Positions 16,420 through 24,779 of a DNA stretch of 49,240 nt are shown piece by piece (the stretch's first letter is position 1; each line of letters starts with the position of its first letter). The translations under genes were made by a program, and so were the position numbers. Below the pieces are notes generated by a model. It saw only the letters and a program-made list of their open reading frames with translations. It was not told where the DNA came from and made no database searches. Source of the DNA: an uncultured Clostridia bacterium (GTDB lineage Bacteria > Bacillota > Clostridia > TANB77 > CAG-508); the NCBI GenBank assembly GCA_934121885.1, contig CAKOVH010000011.1, forward strand, positions 1-49,240. The letters are read 5' to 3'.

Positions 16420-17562
16420 TTAATCTCCTAAGCAAATTCCTATGCTTCTAGCTGTTTTTACTAAGTCATCATCCATTGTTACTTTTCTTAAATTGCTCTC
16501 AGGTGTGTTTCCTGAAACTGCGCCAACTTTTTTATTATTTCCCACAACATCCTCTAGCGAAACATAATCTAATTTTCCATTTTTTATAACTGTTAATACA
16601 TTAAATTTTCCTTCTAATGCAAGTTCCATTGCCTTTGCTCCATATTTTGTAGATAAAACTCTATCAAATGACGTAGGTGATCCTCCTCTTTGCATATATC
16701 CAAGTACAGTACATCTAGACTCTAGACCAGTTAATTCTTCTAATTGTTTTGCAACTTGTTCTCCTATTCCTCCAAGCTTTGTATTATCAACTCCAGAACC
16801 ATTATCTCTAACACCTTTAATAACAACGTCTCCATTTAATGGCTTAGCACCTTCTGCAACAACTACTATGCTAAAACTCTTTCCTCTATTTTTTCTATTT
16901 ATAACTTTTTGAGCTGCTTTATTAATATCAAAAGGTATTTCAGGTATTAATGCAACATCTGCACCTCCTGCAATGGCAGATTCTAATGCAATCCAACCTG
17001 CATATCTTCCCATAACTTCTAATACCATTATTCTATGATGTGTTTCACCTGTTGTATGAAGTCTGTCAATTGCTTCAGCTGCAACTGAAACTGCTGTATT
17101 ATATCCAAATGTTATTTCTGTACAAGCAACATCATTATCAATTGTTTTTGGAACACCAATAACATTAATTCCTTTTAAAGAAAAATCTCTGGCAGATTTT
17201 TGTGTTCCATCTCCACCCAATGTAAATAAGCAATCTATTTCATCTTTTTTAATATTTTCTACACATATATCTGATAAATCTTTATATACCCTTTGTCCAT
17301 TTTCTTCTACTGGATAATTAAATACATTTGCATTTGTTGATGAACCTATAATAGATCCTCCTTTTGGAAGAATTCCTACTGCGTTTCCAGTAGAGCTTGT
17401 ACCTAACACTACAAAATTATTTTGAAGTAGTCCTCTATATCCATCTATAAATCCTAAGCATTCTATATTATTGTTTTCAGCTGTTTTAATTATTGCTCTA
17501 ATAACTGCGTTAAAACCTGAAACATCTCCACCATTGGCTAATATTGCTACTCTTTTTATCAT
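16420..17562 (-). CDS. pfkA: 6-phosphofructokinase
   Basis: A 380-aa phosphofructokinase, phosphorylating fructose-6-phosphate to the 1,6-bisphosphate. The phosphoryl-donor loop is TLGGDGTQKSA, the sugar-binding and catalytic motif PKTIDNDV, and VMGRYAGWIAL with PEIPFD follow. Gly occupies the position equivalent to E. coli Gly104, but Lys in PKTIDND replaces the Gly124 equivalent. From family knowledge, the Gly/Lys combination occurs in group III ATP enzymes, while Asp/Lys marks pyrophosphate users; ATP is the more likely donor, but not certain. The start has AGGAGG 9 bases upstream. First gene of the series running to metG. Confidence 0.93.
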   Translation of the reverse strand: MIKRVAILANGGDVSGFNAVIRAIIKTAENNNIECLGFIDGYRGLLQNNFVVLGTSSTGNAVGILPKGGSIIGSSTNANVFNYPVEENGQRVYKDLSDICVENIKKDEIDCLFTLGGDGTQKSARDFSLKGINVIGVPKTIDNDVACTEITFGYNTAVSVAAEAIDRLHTTGETHHRIMVLEVMGRYAGWIALESAIAGGADVALIPEIPFDINKAAQKVINRKNRGKSFSIVVVAEGAKPLNGDVVIKGVRDNGSGVDNTKLGGIGEQVAKQLEELTGLESRCTVLGYMQRGGSPTSFDRVLSTKYGAKAMELALEGKFNVLTVIKNGKLDYVSLEDVVGNNKKVGAVSGNTPESNLRKVTMDDDLVKTARSIGICLGD

Positions 17563-17595
17563 ATGAATGAACCTCCTAATTTTTAAATCAGTATT

Positions 17596-17623
17596 ATTAT
17601 ATCAATAAATAAAAAAAATACAA
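17596..17623 (-). promoter_or_regulatory. Promoter of pfkA
   Basis: Minus strand TTGTAT (17623-17618), a 16-base spacer and TATAAT (17601-17596). The -35 is weak; the surrounding sequence is almost pure A/T. Confidence 0.5.
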
Positions 17624-17650
17624 TAATATTTTTTATTTTTTGTTGTATAT

Positions 17651-17743
17651 AAAAAGCGAAGACTCAATTTGTACTGAAACCAAATTATTAGACCAAAAAG
17701 TTTAATAAGGAGGATTAGCTTCAAATTTTGATAACTTCGCTAT
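17651..17743. other. Structured intergenic element closing the polysaccharide locus
   Basis: A 7-bp GC-containing stem AGCGAAG (17655-17661) / CTTCGCT (17735-17741) encloses about 73 bases with two further hairpins: AATTTG / CAAATT around 17666-17686 and TTATTAGAC / GTTTAATAA around 17685-17708. A T run flanks the closing stem on both strands. On the minus strand it can terminate the polysaccharide transcript; on the plus strand the second inner stem is perfect because of a G-U pair. No known RNA family was recognised. Confidence 0.5.
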
Positions 17744-17746
17744 TTT

Positions 17747-18463
17747 TCATATTTTTTCATTTTTTAATACTTTTTGTGGATTTTCTTTTGACAATGCCTT
17801 AAATTTATCTTTTCCAATTACTTTTATTAGCTTTTTAGTAATTAATTCCATCTCTGTATAGATACTTCTACTTCTATGTGTATCACTTCCAAAGAAATGT
17901 ATAACATCCATTTTTAATAGTTTCTTTACAGTTTTTTCTGCTCCTCTTCCATATTTTCCAATAATACTTGCATAATTTGATTGAAATAAAACGCCCTTTT
18001 CTATAAGTTCATATAGCATTTTAGGATTTTTTTGTACATATGAATATCTTTCAGGATGTGCAATTATTGGTACAATGCCATTTTCTTGTAAATCATAAAT
18101 TATATTTTCTAAATATAATATTTCACTATTCATTGGAAGCTCCATTAATAAATATTTAGAATTGTTGATTGTAGGTAGTTTTTCTTCTTGTATTAATTCT
18201 GGCATATTGGTTGCAACATACGCTTCTGCTCCATTATATATATTTACATCTATATGCTCTTCTTTTAATCTATCACTTAAAATCTTTATTAAGTCTTCTC
18301 TTTCCTTTTTGTTTGCATTATAGCTTTCTTCTATATAATGTGATGTTGATACAATATCGCTAAATCCTGCTTCATATGCTTCTTTTATCATATTTATACT
18401 TTCTTCTATACCATAAGACCCATCATCAATACCGGGCAATATGTGTGAATGCATATCAATCAT
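17747..18463 (-). CDS. cpsB: CpsB/YwqE-type tyrosine-protein phosphatase
   Basis: A 238-aa metal-dependent phosphatase of the PHP superfamily. The N-terminal MIDMHSHILPGIDDGS supplies His and Asp ligands. STSHYIEE, GAEAYVA, PIIAHPERYSYVQ and FGSDTHRS complete the metal site in order. CpsB dephosphorylates the tyrosine cluster of the partner BY-kinase (CpsD) and so controls capsule chain length. It starts 3 bases after CpsD ends, with AAGGAG upstream, and is the last gene of the polysaccharide transcript. It could act on both kinases in this locus. Confidence 0.92.
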   Translation of the reverse strand: MIDMHSHILPGIDDGSYGIEESINMIKEAYEAGFSDIVSTSHYIEESYNANKKEREDLIKILSDRLKEEHIDVNIYNGAEAYVATNMPELIQEEKLPTINNSKYLLMELPMNSEILYLENIIYDLQENGIVPIIAHPERYSYVQKNPKMLYELIEKGVLFQSNYASIIGKYGRGAEKTVKKLLKMDVIHFFGSDTHRSRSIYTEMELITKKLIKVIGKDKFKALSKENPQKVLKNEKI

Positions 18464-18466
18464 AAT

Positions 18467-19342
18467 TTACTCCTTATTATCTAAATATTCATTAATTTGA
18501 TTTAATATATCATCATTTTGATTATTTTTTTCTGTATCTTTCTTTTCGTTTACGTCTGCACTTTCTTGCTTAACATCAATCCACTCAGTATTTCCTTCTT
18601 TTACAATATATCTTTCTTTGTTTGAATATTCCGATTCGTATTCTCTTGCATTTTCTTCTTTCGTTCTATCACCATAATAGTAATATTTACTTTTATATTT
18701 TTTAAGTGATACAGGAACTTTATTGATGATAACTCCTGCTATTTTTCCACCTACATTTTCTATGTTTTTTTGTACCTGTTTAAGATTTTCAATTTTAGTA
18801 GATTTATGACTACTTACAATAATTGTGGCATCAACTATTCTAGAGATGATTACAGCATCAGTAACAAGCATGCATGGTGTTGAGTCAAATATTATAACAT
18901 CAAACATTTTTTGTAAGTCTTCTAATCCTTTTAACATTTTTTCACTTGATAATAGTTCTGAAGGATTTGGTGGAACATTACCTGCAGGTATAATAGATAG
19001 ATTTTCTATTTCTGTTGGTATAATGTAATCTTCTATTTTACTTGATTCATCAGCTAAATAATTTGAAAACCCCGGAAATATCTTTGTTTCAAATATACTA
19101 TGTAATCTTCCTTTTCTCATATCTGAGTCTATAAGAATTACTTTTTTATTTGTTTGAGCAAATGCAGTTCCTAAATTTGAAGAAACCCAACTTTTTCCTT
19201 CTCCTGGCATTGTGCTTGTTATTAGTAATGAAATTGCTCCATCTTTTTTATTACTCATAAATTGTAAATTAGTTCTTAAAGTTTTAAATACTTCTGATAT
19301 AGGAGATTTTGGATCTTCATGTGTTATAATTTCATTTTTCAT
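18467..19342 (-). CDS. cpsD: CpsD-type bacterial tyrosine kinase (cytoplasmic)
   Basis: A 291-aa BY-kinase. Walker A is STMPGEGKSW near residue 50, Walker A' IDSDMRKGR near residue 80, and Walker B follows as VIIFDSTPC near residue 150. The C-terminus has a tyrosine-rich autophosphorylation region (SKYYYYGDRTKEE, REYESEYSNKERY) between residues 210 and 245. It needs the membrane partner CpsC for activity, encoded just upstream; the stop of CpsC and the start of CpsD share a base (TAATG), implying coupled translation. A paralogous kinase domain is fused to its activator in the 817-aa protein at the other end of the locus. Confidence 0.92.
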   Translation of the reverse strand: MKNEIITHEDPKSPISEVFKTLRTNLQFMSNKKDGAISLLITSTMPGEGKSWVSSNLGTAFAQTNKKVILIDSDMRKGRLHSIFETKIFPGFSNYLADESSKIEDYIIPTEIENLSIIPAGNVPPNPSELLSSEKMLKGLEDLQKMFDVIIFDSTPCMLVTDAVIISRIVDATIIVSSHKSTKIENLKQVQKNIENVGGKIAGVIINKVPVSLKKYKSKYYYYGDRTKEENAREYESEYSNKERYIVKEGNTEWIDVKQESADVNEKKDTEKNNQNDDILNQINEYLDNKE

Positions 19343-20046
19343 TATTTTTTCTTACCTCCTACTTTAATTTCTGGCACTTGTGCAAGCACTATAAGACCTG
19401 TATTTTTTTCAACATCTTCTGCTGTTTTTACAGTAGTATCAAATAAACTAAAAATAAATATTCCCATACAAGAAATACCAGCTCCGATAAATGCAAATAT
19501 TAATATAGTTTTTATATGATTAATATTATATGGTTCTTCTGGTAATTCTGCTTTATCTACTATATAAATGTTACTTATATTATATATTTCTTTTACTTTC
19601 TCGCAAAAAACATTTGCAAGTTCATTTGCCACCTTATATGCAATTACTTGATTTTCATTTACATATGTAATTTCTATTACTTGTGTATCCTCAACAGCTT
19701 TTACTGTTATAGAATTTTTTAGTTCTTCTTCTAAACCTTTATCCATACTTAAATTTTCAAGTACTTGATTTATTACACTTTTGCTTTTTACAAGTATACT
19801 ATATGTTGATACAAGCTTTTGGTTTAAGTTTATATCTGTTTGTGTTATCTCATTTGTTGCATCTTGAGTATCTTGTGCACTATTTTGTGCTAAAAGCAAT
19901 GTAGTAGTAGATTTGTATTTTGGAACAACGTAATATTCTGTATAGCAAAATCCAATTATTGCAAAAATTACAGTTATTAGTATAATAATTACTTTATATT
20001 TCCAAAACATTTTAAAAAGTTCCTTTAGGTCAATTTCTTCTTCCAT
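19342..20046 (-). CDS. cpsC: CpsC/Wzz-type chain-length regulator and kinase activator
   Basis: A 234-aa membrane protein. Two transmembrane helices (about residues 14-34, KVIIILITVIFAIIGFCYTEY, and 174-195, ILIFAFIGAGISCMGIFIFSL) flank an extracellular helical domain that begins PKYKSTTTLLLAQ. It controls polysaccharide chain length and activates the cytoplasmic CpsD through its C-terminal tail. The extracellular domain is clearly homologous to the N-terminus of the 817-aa fusion (shared TQTDINLN, STY, PYNINH segments). A CGAGGA site precedes the ATG. Confidence 0.9.
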   Translation of the reverse strand: MEEEIDLKELFKMFWKYKVIIILITVIFAIIGFCYTEYYVVPKYKSTTTLLLAQNSAQDTQDATNEITQTDINLNQKLVSTYSILVKSKSVINQVLENLSMDKGLEEELKNSITVKAVEDTQVIEITYVNENQVIAYKVANELANVFCEKVKEIYNISNIYIVDKAELPEEPYNINHIKTILIFAFIGAGISCMGIFIFSLFDTTVKTAEDVEKNTGLIVLAQVPEIKVGGKKK

Positions 20047-20085
20047 ATTTTTTCCTCGTATTCTTATAATATTCTTATATAGTAG

Positions 20086-21072
20086 CTATATTTTAGTATA
20101 AATTTCTTTGATATTTTTTCTAGAACTATATGGTATTATAGATTTATCTTTATAATATCCAGCTGCTATAATTACTGATATTTTTTCACTTTCAGGTATA
20201 TTTAGTATTTGTTTTAGTTGTTTTTCCTCTTTGTAATCATTCCCGAATTGTATAAAACATGAGCCTATTCCCAGAGAATGTAACGCATTAACAAAATTCA
20301 TTGATATAAGACCTGCATTAAACCATCCTTGATGTCTATCTCCAACTGAGCAATATGATGATATATCGAATGTAATAACAAATATATTTGTATTATCTAA
20401 TTCAAAATTTGTAAGACCCTTTCCATATTTAATAGTTTCTTCTCTTTTTTTCTCATCATTTACATAGTATATTTTACACATTTGTCTATTACATGCTGAT
20501 GGTGTCTTCATTGCCATATTTATCGCATTTATAACATCATTTTCTCTTATTCTTTCAGATTGATATTCTCTTACAGAATGCCTACTTGCCAAAAATTTAT
20601 CGTAATCAATAATAGCATCATTTATAAAATCTTCTTTGTTTATTTCATAGCTTCCAACATTTATTTTTTCAAAGTCATCATATTTTTGTAAAAATGTTTT
20701 TACGGCTTTATATTCTTCTGAATCTTGCCAATTCATTTTTTCATAAAATTGCAAATAGGATTTCAAAGCATTTAATCCTAATAAATATGCAAAATCACGC
20801 TTATTGGTTTGATCTTCATATTTGTTAATTAATTGCATAATATTTTTTACTTTTTCTACTCCAAATCTCCTTGGATTTGTATTAGTCATTCCTTTTTCTA
20901 ATGAATGAACCTCAAGTATAATATTATACCCTATCTTTTTACTATTACTTTTTGAGTATATCCAATTATTTTTGAATTTATTATAATCTGACTTATATGC
21001 TTTTTTTATCTTTATATTATTTTTTAGTTCTACTACGAAAGGTACTTTTTTTAGAACATCTTTAATTTTCAT
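20086..21072 (-). CDS. Nitroreductase-family flavoprotein in the polysaccharide locus
   Basis: A 328-aa protein. Residues 1-165 are a helical extension unlike ordinary nitroreductases (KKAYKSDYNKFKNNW, LEVHSLEKGMTN, RDFAYLLGLNALKSYLQFYEK). The C-terminal half is a nitroreductase domain: SRHSVREYQSERI near residue 172 (FMN-phosphate binding), TPSACNRQM, and GIGSCFIQFG near residue 272. Homologues with this LEKG-containing extension are seen in polysaccharide clusters, where a role in modifying a sugar or a pyruvyl group is suspected but unproven. It starts 2 bases from the flippase stop, with AAAGGAG inside that gene. Confidence 0.85.
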   Translation of the reverse strand: MKIKDVLKKVPFVVELKNNIKIKKAYKSDYNKFKNNWIYSKSNSKKIGYNIILEVHSLEKGMTNTNPRRFGVEKVKNIMQLINKYEDQTNKRDFAYLLGLNALKSYLQFYEKMNWQDSEEYKAVKTFLQKYDDFEKINVGSYEINKEDFINDAIIDYDKFLASRHSVREYQSERIRENDVINAINMAMKTPSACNRQMCKIYYVNDEKKREETIKYGKGLTNFELDNTNIFVITFDISSYCSVGDRHQGWFNAGLISMNFVNALHSLGIGSCFIQFGNDYKEEKQLKQILNIPESEKISVIIAAGYYKDKSIIPYSSRKNIKEIYTKI

Positions 21073-21074
21073 AA

Positions 21075-22496
21075 TTATTCTCCTTTATTTTTCATTTTTC
21101 CTTTGTATATTTGTACTAAAAACTTTAATGAATCAATATTACAAATAATACCAAACATAATGCAAATAATCAATGATAAAATATTTAAATATTTATTGTT
21201 TATATAGTATAGAGTAACAACTATACTTCCAATAGATAATAGCATCCAAATATTCTTTTTTTCAATATTAAGATTTACATATTTTTTTACATCTATATAT
21301 CTATAAATTGCCATTATCATATATGCTACAAGTGTTGAAATAGTTGCTGCATATATTCCTACAAATTTTATTAATAGTAAATCTACTATTAAATTTATTA
21401 TTGCAGTAATAATTGATGTTTTTGCTATGGCCTTTGTATCCTTCTTTGCTATGTATACTGTACTAACCAAACCGATTATAACATTAAATATCGAGGCTAT
21501 CATTAGAATTGGTATTTGATTATATGCATCATTGAATTTCTCATTTACCATTATGTTAAAAACAAAAGGCATAGCTGATATAATACCAAATGATATAAAA
21601 GAAAATAGTTTAACTATTATATTAGATATATTTGAAATATACTTTTCATTATCAGCATCATTAATATATAATGCGACAGATTCTGTCCATGCCATATTAA
21701 ATAAGGTATAGATATTCATATAAACTCCTGGAAATTTGTTTGCAACTGATAATATTCCTGTAGCGCTTGTACTTATCATATATGTAACAATAACTCTATC
21801 TGAAGCATTTAATACCCACCATGATATCGAATTTGGCATTAAAGGAATTGAATACTTTAATAATTTTTTTAATTTTTCTTTTTTAAAATATTTTAATTTT
21901 ATTTTTCTATATGCTTGTTTTTTAATAAATATATATAATACACAAAATATATTTGATATAAAACTTGCTAAAAGCATTCCATATACGCCTATCTTTAGTA
22001 CAACTATAAAATATATATTAAATAAAATTGTACATAGTGCAGTTATAAAACTTCCTACAGCATATGTTCTATTGTCTCCTTCACCTCTTGCCATCTGTAA
22101 GAATATAGATGATAATGCCGTAGCAATTAAATTAATCAATAGGTAATATTTATATTGATTAGATATAAATCCCGAAATTATAATGTAAATTATAGAATAT
22201 ATAATTAAAGAAATTATTGTAAAAATAACAGATGTTGATAATATTTCATTTGTTTCTTCTTCTTTTTTCCTACTATCTACTAAGAACCTAAATATAGATT
22301 GTTCTATTTGAAATGTTACTATTGGTAAAAATAGTTGAACAATTGTGTTAACTAAATCTACTATTCCATATTCCTCTTCTGTTAGTATCGATGTATATAA
22401 TGGTAGCAGAAAAAAAGACATTAATTGGGTACAAACTTTTCCAAATGTAATTATTGCTGTATTTTTTATTAATTGTTTTTCTCTTATCATAGACAT
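21075..22496 (-). CDS. Wzx-type polysaccharide flippase
   Basis: A 473-aa membrane protein of the MATE/MVF superfamily that should move undecaprenyl-linked repeat units across the membrane. It begins MSMIREKQLIKNTAIITFGKVCTQLMSFFLLPLYTSIL and shows EYGIVDLV, typical of Wzx. About twelve to fourteen hydrophobic helices are visible. The ribosome site AAAGGAG lies unusually far (24-30 bases) from the ATG, but a small hairpin between them can bring them together. The start codon at 22496 is the only reasonable one, with MIREK two codons later as an alternative. Confidence 0.9.
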   Translation of the reverse strand: MSMIREKQLIKNTAIITFGKVCTQLMSFFLLPLYTSILTEEEYGIVDLVNTIVQLFLPIVTFQIEQSIFRFLVDSRKKEEETNEILSTSVIFTIISLIIYSIIYIIISGFISNQYKYYLLINLIATALSSIFLQMARGEGDNRTYAVGSFITALCTILFNIYFIVVLKIGVYGMLLASFISNIFCVLYIFIKKQAYRKIKLKYFKKEKLKKLLKYSIPLMPNSISWWVLNASDRVIVTYMISTSATGILSVANKFPGVYMNIYTLFNMAWTESVALYINDADNEKYISNISNIIVKLFSFISFGIISAMPFVFNIMVNEKFNDAYNQIPILMIASIFNVIIGLVSTVYIAKKDTKAIAKTSIITAIINLIVDLLLIKFVGIYAATISTLVAYMIMAIYRYIDVKKYVNLNIEKKNIWMLLSIGSIVVTLYYINNKYLNILSLIICIMFGIICNIDSLKFLVQIYKGKMKNKGE

Positions 22497-22500
22497 TTTA

Positions 22501-22533
22501 AGGTATTTTAATAATGTACCTGTTCTCCTTTCC
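22501..22533 (-). promoter_or_regulatory. Ribosome binding site with a looped-out spacer (wzx)
   Basis: Minus strand: AAAGGAG (about 22531-22525), then stem AGGTA (22521-22517) / TACCT (22505-22501) with an 11-base loop, then TTTT-complement bases and the ATG at 22496. Folding of the stem shortens the effective spacing to about 8 bases. Otherwise this gene has no site at normal distance. Confidence 0.5.
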
Positions 22534-22543
22534 TACTTTTTTT

Positions 22544-23635
22544 CTATTCAGATAAAACCTTTTTTAGGTATTCTAACGATATCTCTCTTTGTTTTTCAAG
22601 AATAATATTTATCTCATCATAATTAATATTTTGTATTTTATCATTTGAATAACTTGCTATGTCTCTATCGCATAATTTTAATATATCCACTAAACTGATT
22701 ATTCTAGAATTAAAATTATTCTTTTCTTTTGATAAACCATAGAAAAATTGTTTATTTAATGTAACTGATAATGCAACTCCATGAAATGATGTTGTAACGA
22801 TATATTTAGCATTTTTTATATATTTTAGAAATTCTATTGGTCCACAACCTCTTATATTTTTTATACCTTTTAGTTTCTTGATTGTATTGTTTATCCATAA
22901 AATTTTACAATTATATTTTTTTGCTAGCATTCTACTAAATTTGATTATTTCTTCATTAGGAGAAACAATATATAGTAATATATAATCCTCCTGTTCTTCT
23001 ATTTTTTCATCATTAATTAAATCTGTCCATTCTTTTCTTTCCAATAATAATGTTGGATCTAGTACTACTGAGACATCTCTATTTAATAATGATTTTATAA
23101 TATCTCTTCCTTGATTTTCTCTAACGCTTATATTATGAAACTCACTTAATGCATTCTTAGTAAACTCTTTATATTCTTCTGGAACTTCTTTATATCCAAA
23201 ACTTGCAGCATATGAATTTTTCTTAACATTATCAGTAACAAACTTCAAATAGTAATTTTGATCTTGGTATGATAAATTTAAGTTCCACACTTGGTCACTT
23301 CCTACAATAAATTTATCATAATCATTATTTAATTCACATACATTAGTCTTATTAACTCTTTTGCTAAATTTCATATGTTCTATATAGAATTTTGAGAAAG
23401 TATTATAAACTTTTTTTTGGTTATTATTATTTAATAAATATTTTGCAAATTGTTTTATACCTTTTATATCTTTAATATTTTTAGGTTTATAAATATCTTC
23501 TATTTCCTTGTTTATGTAATCTATGGTATCACACTTATATCCCATATTATTTATTTTAGTTTGTAGCGCATATGCTTGTAATGCTGCACCGTAATTTGTT
23601 GTATTATGAAATGTTAATATTCCTACTTTCTTCAT
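22544..23635 (-). CDS. Polysaccharide pyruvyl transferase family protein
   Basis: A 363-aa enzyme of the CsaB/EpsO-type family that adds a pyruvyl ketal to a sugar of the repeat unit, usually from phosphoenolpyruvate. The family start is clear (MKKVGILTFHNTTNYGAALQAYALQ). Mid-protein motifs are VGSDQVWNLN near residue 115, SYAASFGY, SVRENQG near residue 185, and TTSFHGVALSVTLNKQF near residue 300. It overlaps the preceding polymerase gene by 32 bases, with GAGGAGA located inside that gene. Pyruvylation gives the polymer negative charge. Confidence 0.88.
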   Translation of the reverse strand: MKKVGILTFHNTTNYGAALQAYALQTKINNMGYKCDTIDYINKEIEDIYKPKNIKDIKGIKQFAKYLLNNNNQKKVYNTFSKFYIEHMKFSKRVNKTNVCELNNDYDKFIVGSDQVWNLNLSYQDQNYYLKFVTDNVKKNSYAASFGYKEVPEEYKEFTKNALSEFHNISVRENQGRDIIKSLLNRDVSVVLDPTLLLERKEWTDLINDEKIEEQEDYILLYIVSPNEEIIKFSRMLAKKYNCKILWINNTIKKLKGIKNIRGCGPIEFLKYIKNAKYIVTTSFHGVALSVTLNKQFFYGLSKEKNNFNSRIISLVDILKLCDRDIASYSNDKIQNINYDEINIILEKQREISLEYLKKVLSE

Positions 23636-24779
23636 TATATAGTTCTCCTCTTTTTATTAGTTTTGATAGATTATATATCATTCCTATTAGTGTTATAAAC
23701 ATTATATCTTTTACATAAAACTCTACTAGTGTAATAATTAAAAATATAAATATAAAATATGATGTTAAATATATATATTTATTTGACTTATATTTTTCAG
23801 ATTTTACTACTGATAAAATCCAAATTGAGAAATATGAAATTAATCCTAAAATTCCAGCTTCAAATGTTATATTTAGTAAAGTACAATGAGCATGGTATAC
23901 ACCAGTTCTTGAAAGTCTTAATGCAAAATCGTAAATTCCAATACCAAATATTTTATTGTTTGAAATGCTTTCAATTGCATAGTCCCATATATATGTCCTT
24001 CCTGTAAACGTTAAATCTCTATTTAATATATCTTGTATTAAAAAAGATAAATGGTCTTGAACTCTTAAAAGTACAACTAATACAAAAAAGAGCAGTGCAA
24101 TTGAATAATAAATTTTCAAGTTTAGTACTTTTGAACCTTTCTTCCATATTTTTCTTATTATTAATAAATATAACATAACCATTGAGATTCCTATAATACC
24201 ATTAGCTGACCAGACTAAAATTGAACTTATTATCGCTGTTATAATTGATAAATAAGCTAATTTTCCTTTTTTATTTAACATTATATTAAAAATATTAAAG
24301 TAAACTGCTAATAAAAGTACAGGGACATTATCATTATCAAATCCTAAAAAATGTACTCTTGTTAAATTATTATAATAATTAACTGGATTCATTAATATAC
24401 TTATAAAGTTTATTATAACTAAACAAGATAAAATTGTTGATGTATATCCAATAAAAACTTTATAGTCTTTTTCCATGTAAACTTCTATTAAAAATGTTAT
24501 TACTATCCACGATAAATACCTTTCAATAACTGCTACAATGCCTAAACCATTATATATATTTGCAATTGAGTATATGGCTATAAATAATAATACAACAATA
24601 TCATTTGTATTAATCTTTAGGTTCTTTTTTAATAACAATATGATTGTACAAAATATCTTTATAATTGCAAATAATGTATTAAAAAAACTTACTTTGGTCA
24701 TATAGCTTGGTCCAATACATGAAATAAGGCATAATGCAATCAATATAAAGTCAAACATTCGATTTTTATTTATTTTCAT
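23604..24779 (-). CDS. O-antigen polymerase/ligase (Wzy-like)
   Basis: A 391-aa integral membrane protein with about ten to twelve helices. The late segment RDLTFTGRTYIWDYAIESISNNKIFGIGIYDF followed by HAHCTLLNITFEAGILGLISYF is the Wzy_C/O-antigen-ligase signature (loop with Arg and the terminal His). It should polymerise the repeat units after flipping. It overlaps the glycosyltransferase before it by 14 bases. The exact linkage cannot be predicted. Confidence 0.85.
   Translation of the reverse strand: MKINKNRMFDFILIALCLISCIGPSYMTKVSFFNTLFAIIKIFCTIILLLKKNLKINTNDIVVLLFIAIYSIANIYNGLGIVAVIERYLSWIVITFLIEVYMEKDYKVFIGYTSTILSCLVIINFISILMNPVNYYNNLTRVHFLGFDNDNVPVLLLAVYFNIFNIMLNKKGKLAYLSIITAIISSILVWSANGIIGISMVMLYLLIIRKIWKKGSKVLNLKIYYSIALLFFVLVVLLRVQDHLSFLIQDILNRDLTFTGRTYIWDYAIESISNNKIFGIGIYDFALRLSRTGVYHAHCTLLNITFEAGILGLISYFSIWILSVVKSEKYKSNKYIYLTSYFIFIFLIITLVEFYVKDIMFITLIGMIYNLSKLIKRGELYNEESRNINIS

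Noticed and set aside
17651..17743. Hammerhead or other self-cleaving ribozyme in the structured gap (CTGAAAC seen).
   Set aside because: The conserved CUGAUGA core is absent, and the order of stems does not fit.
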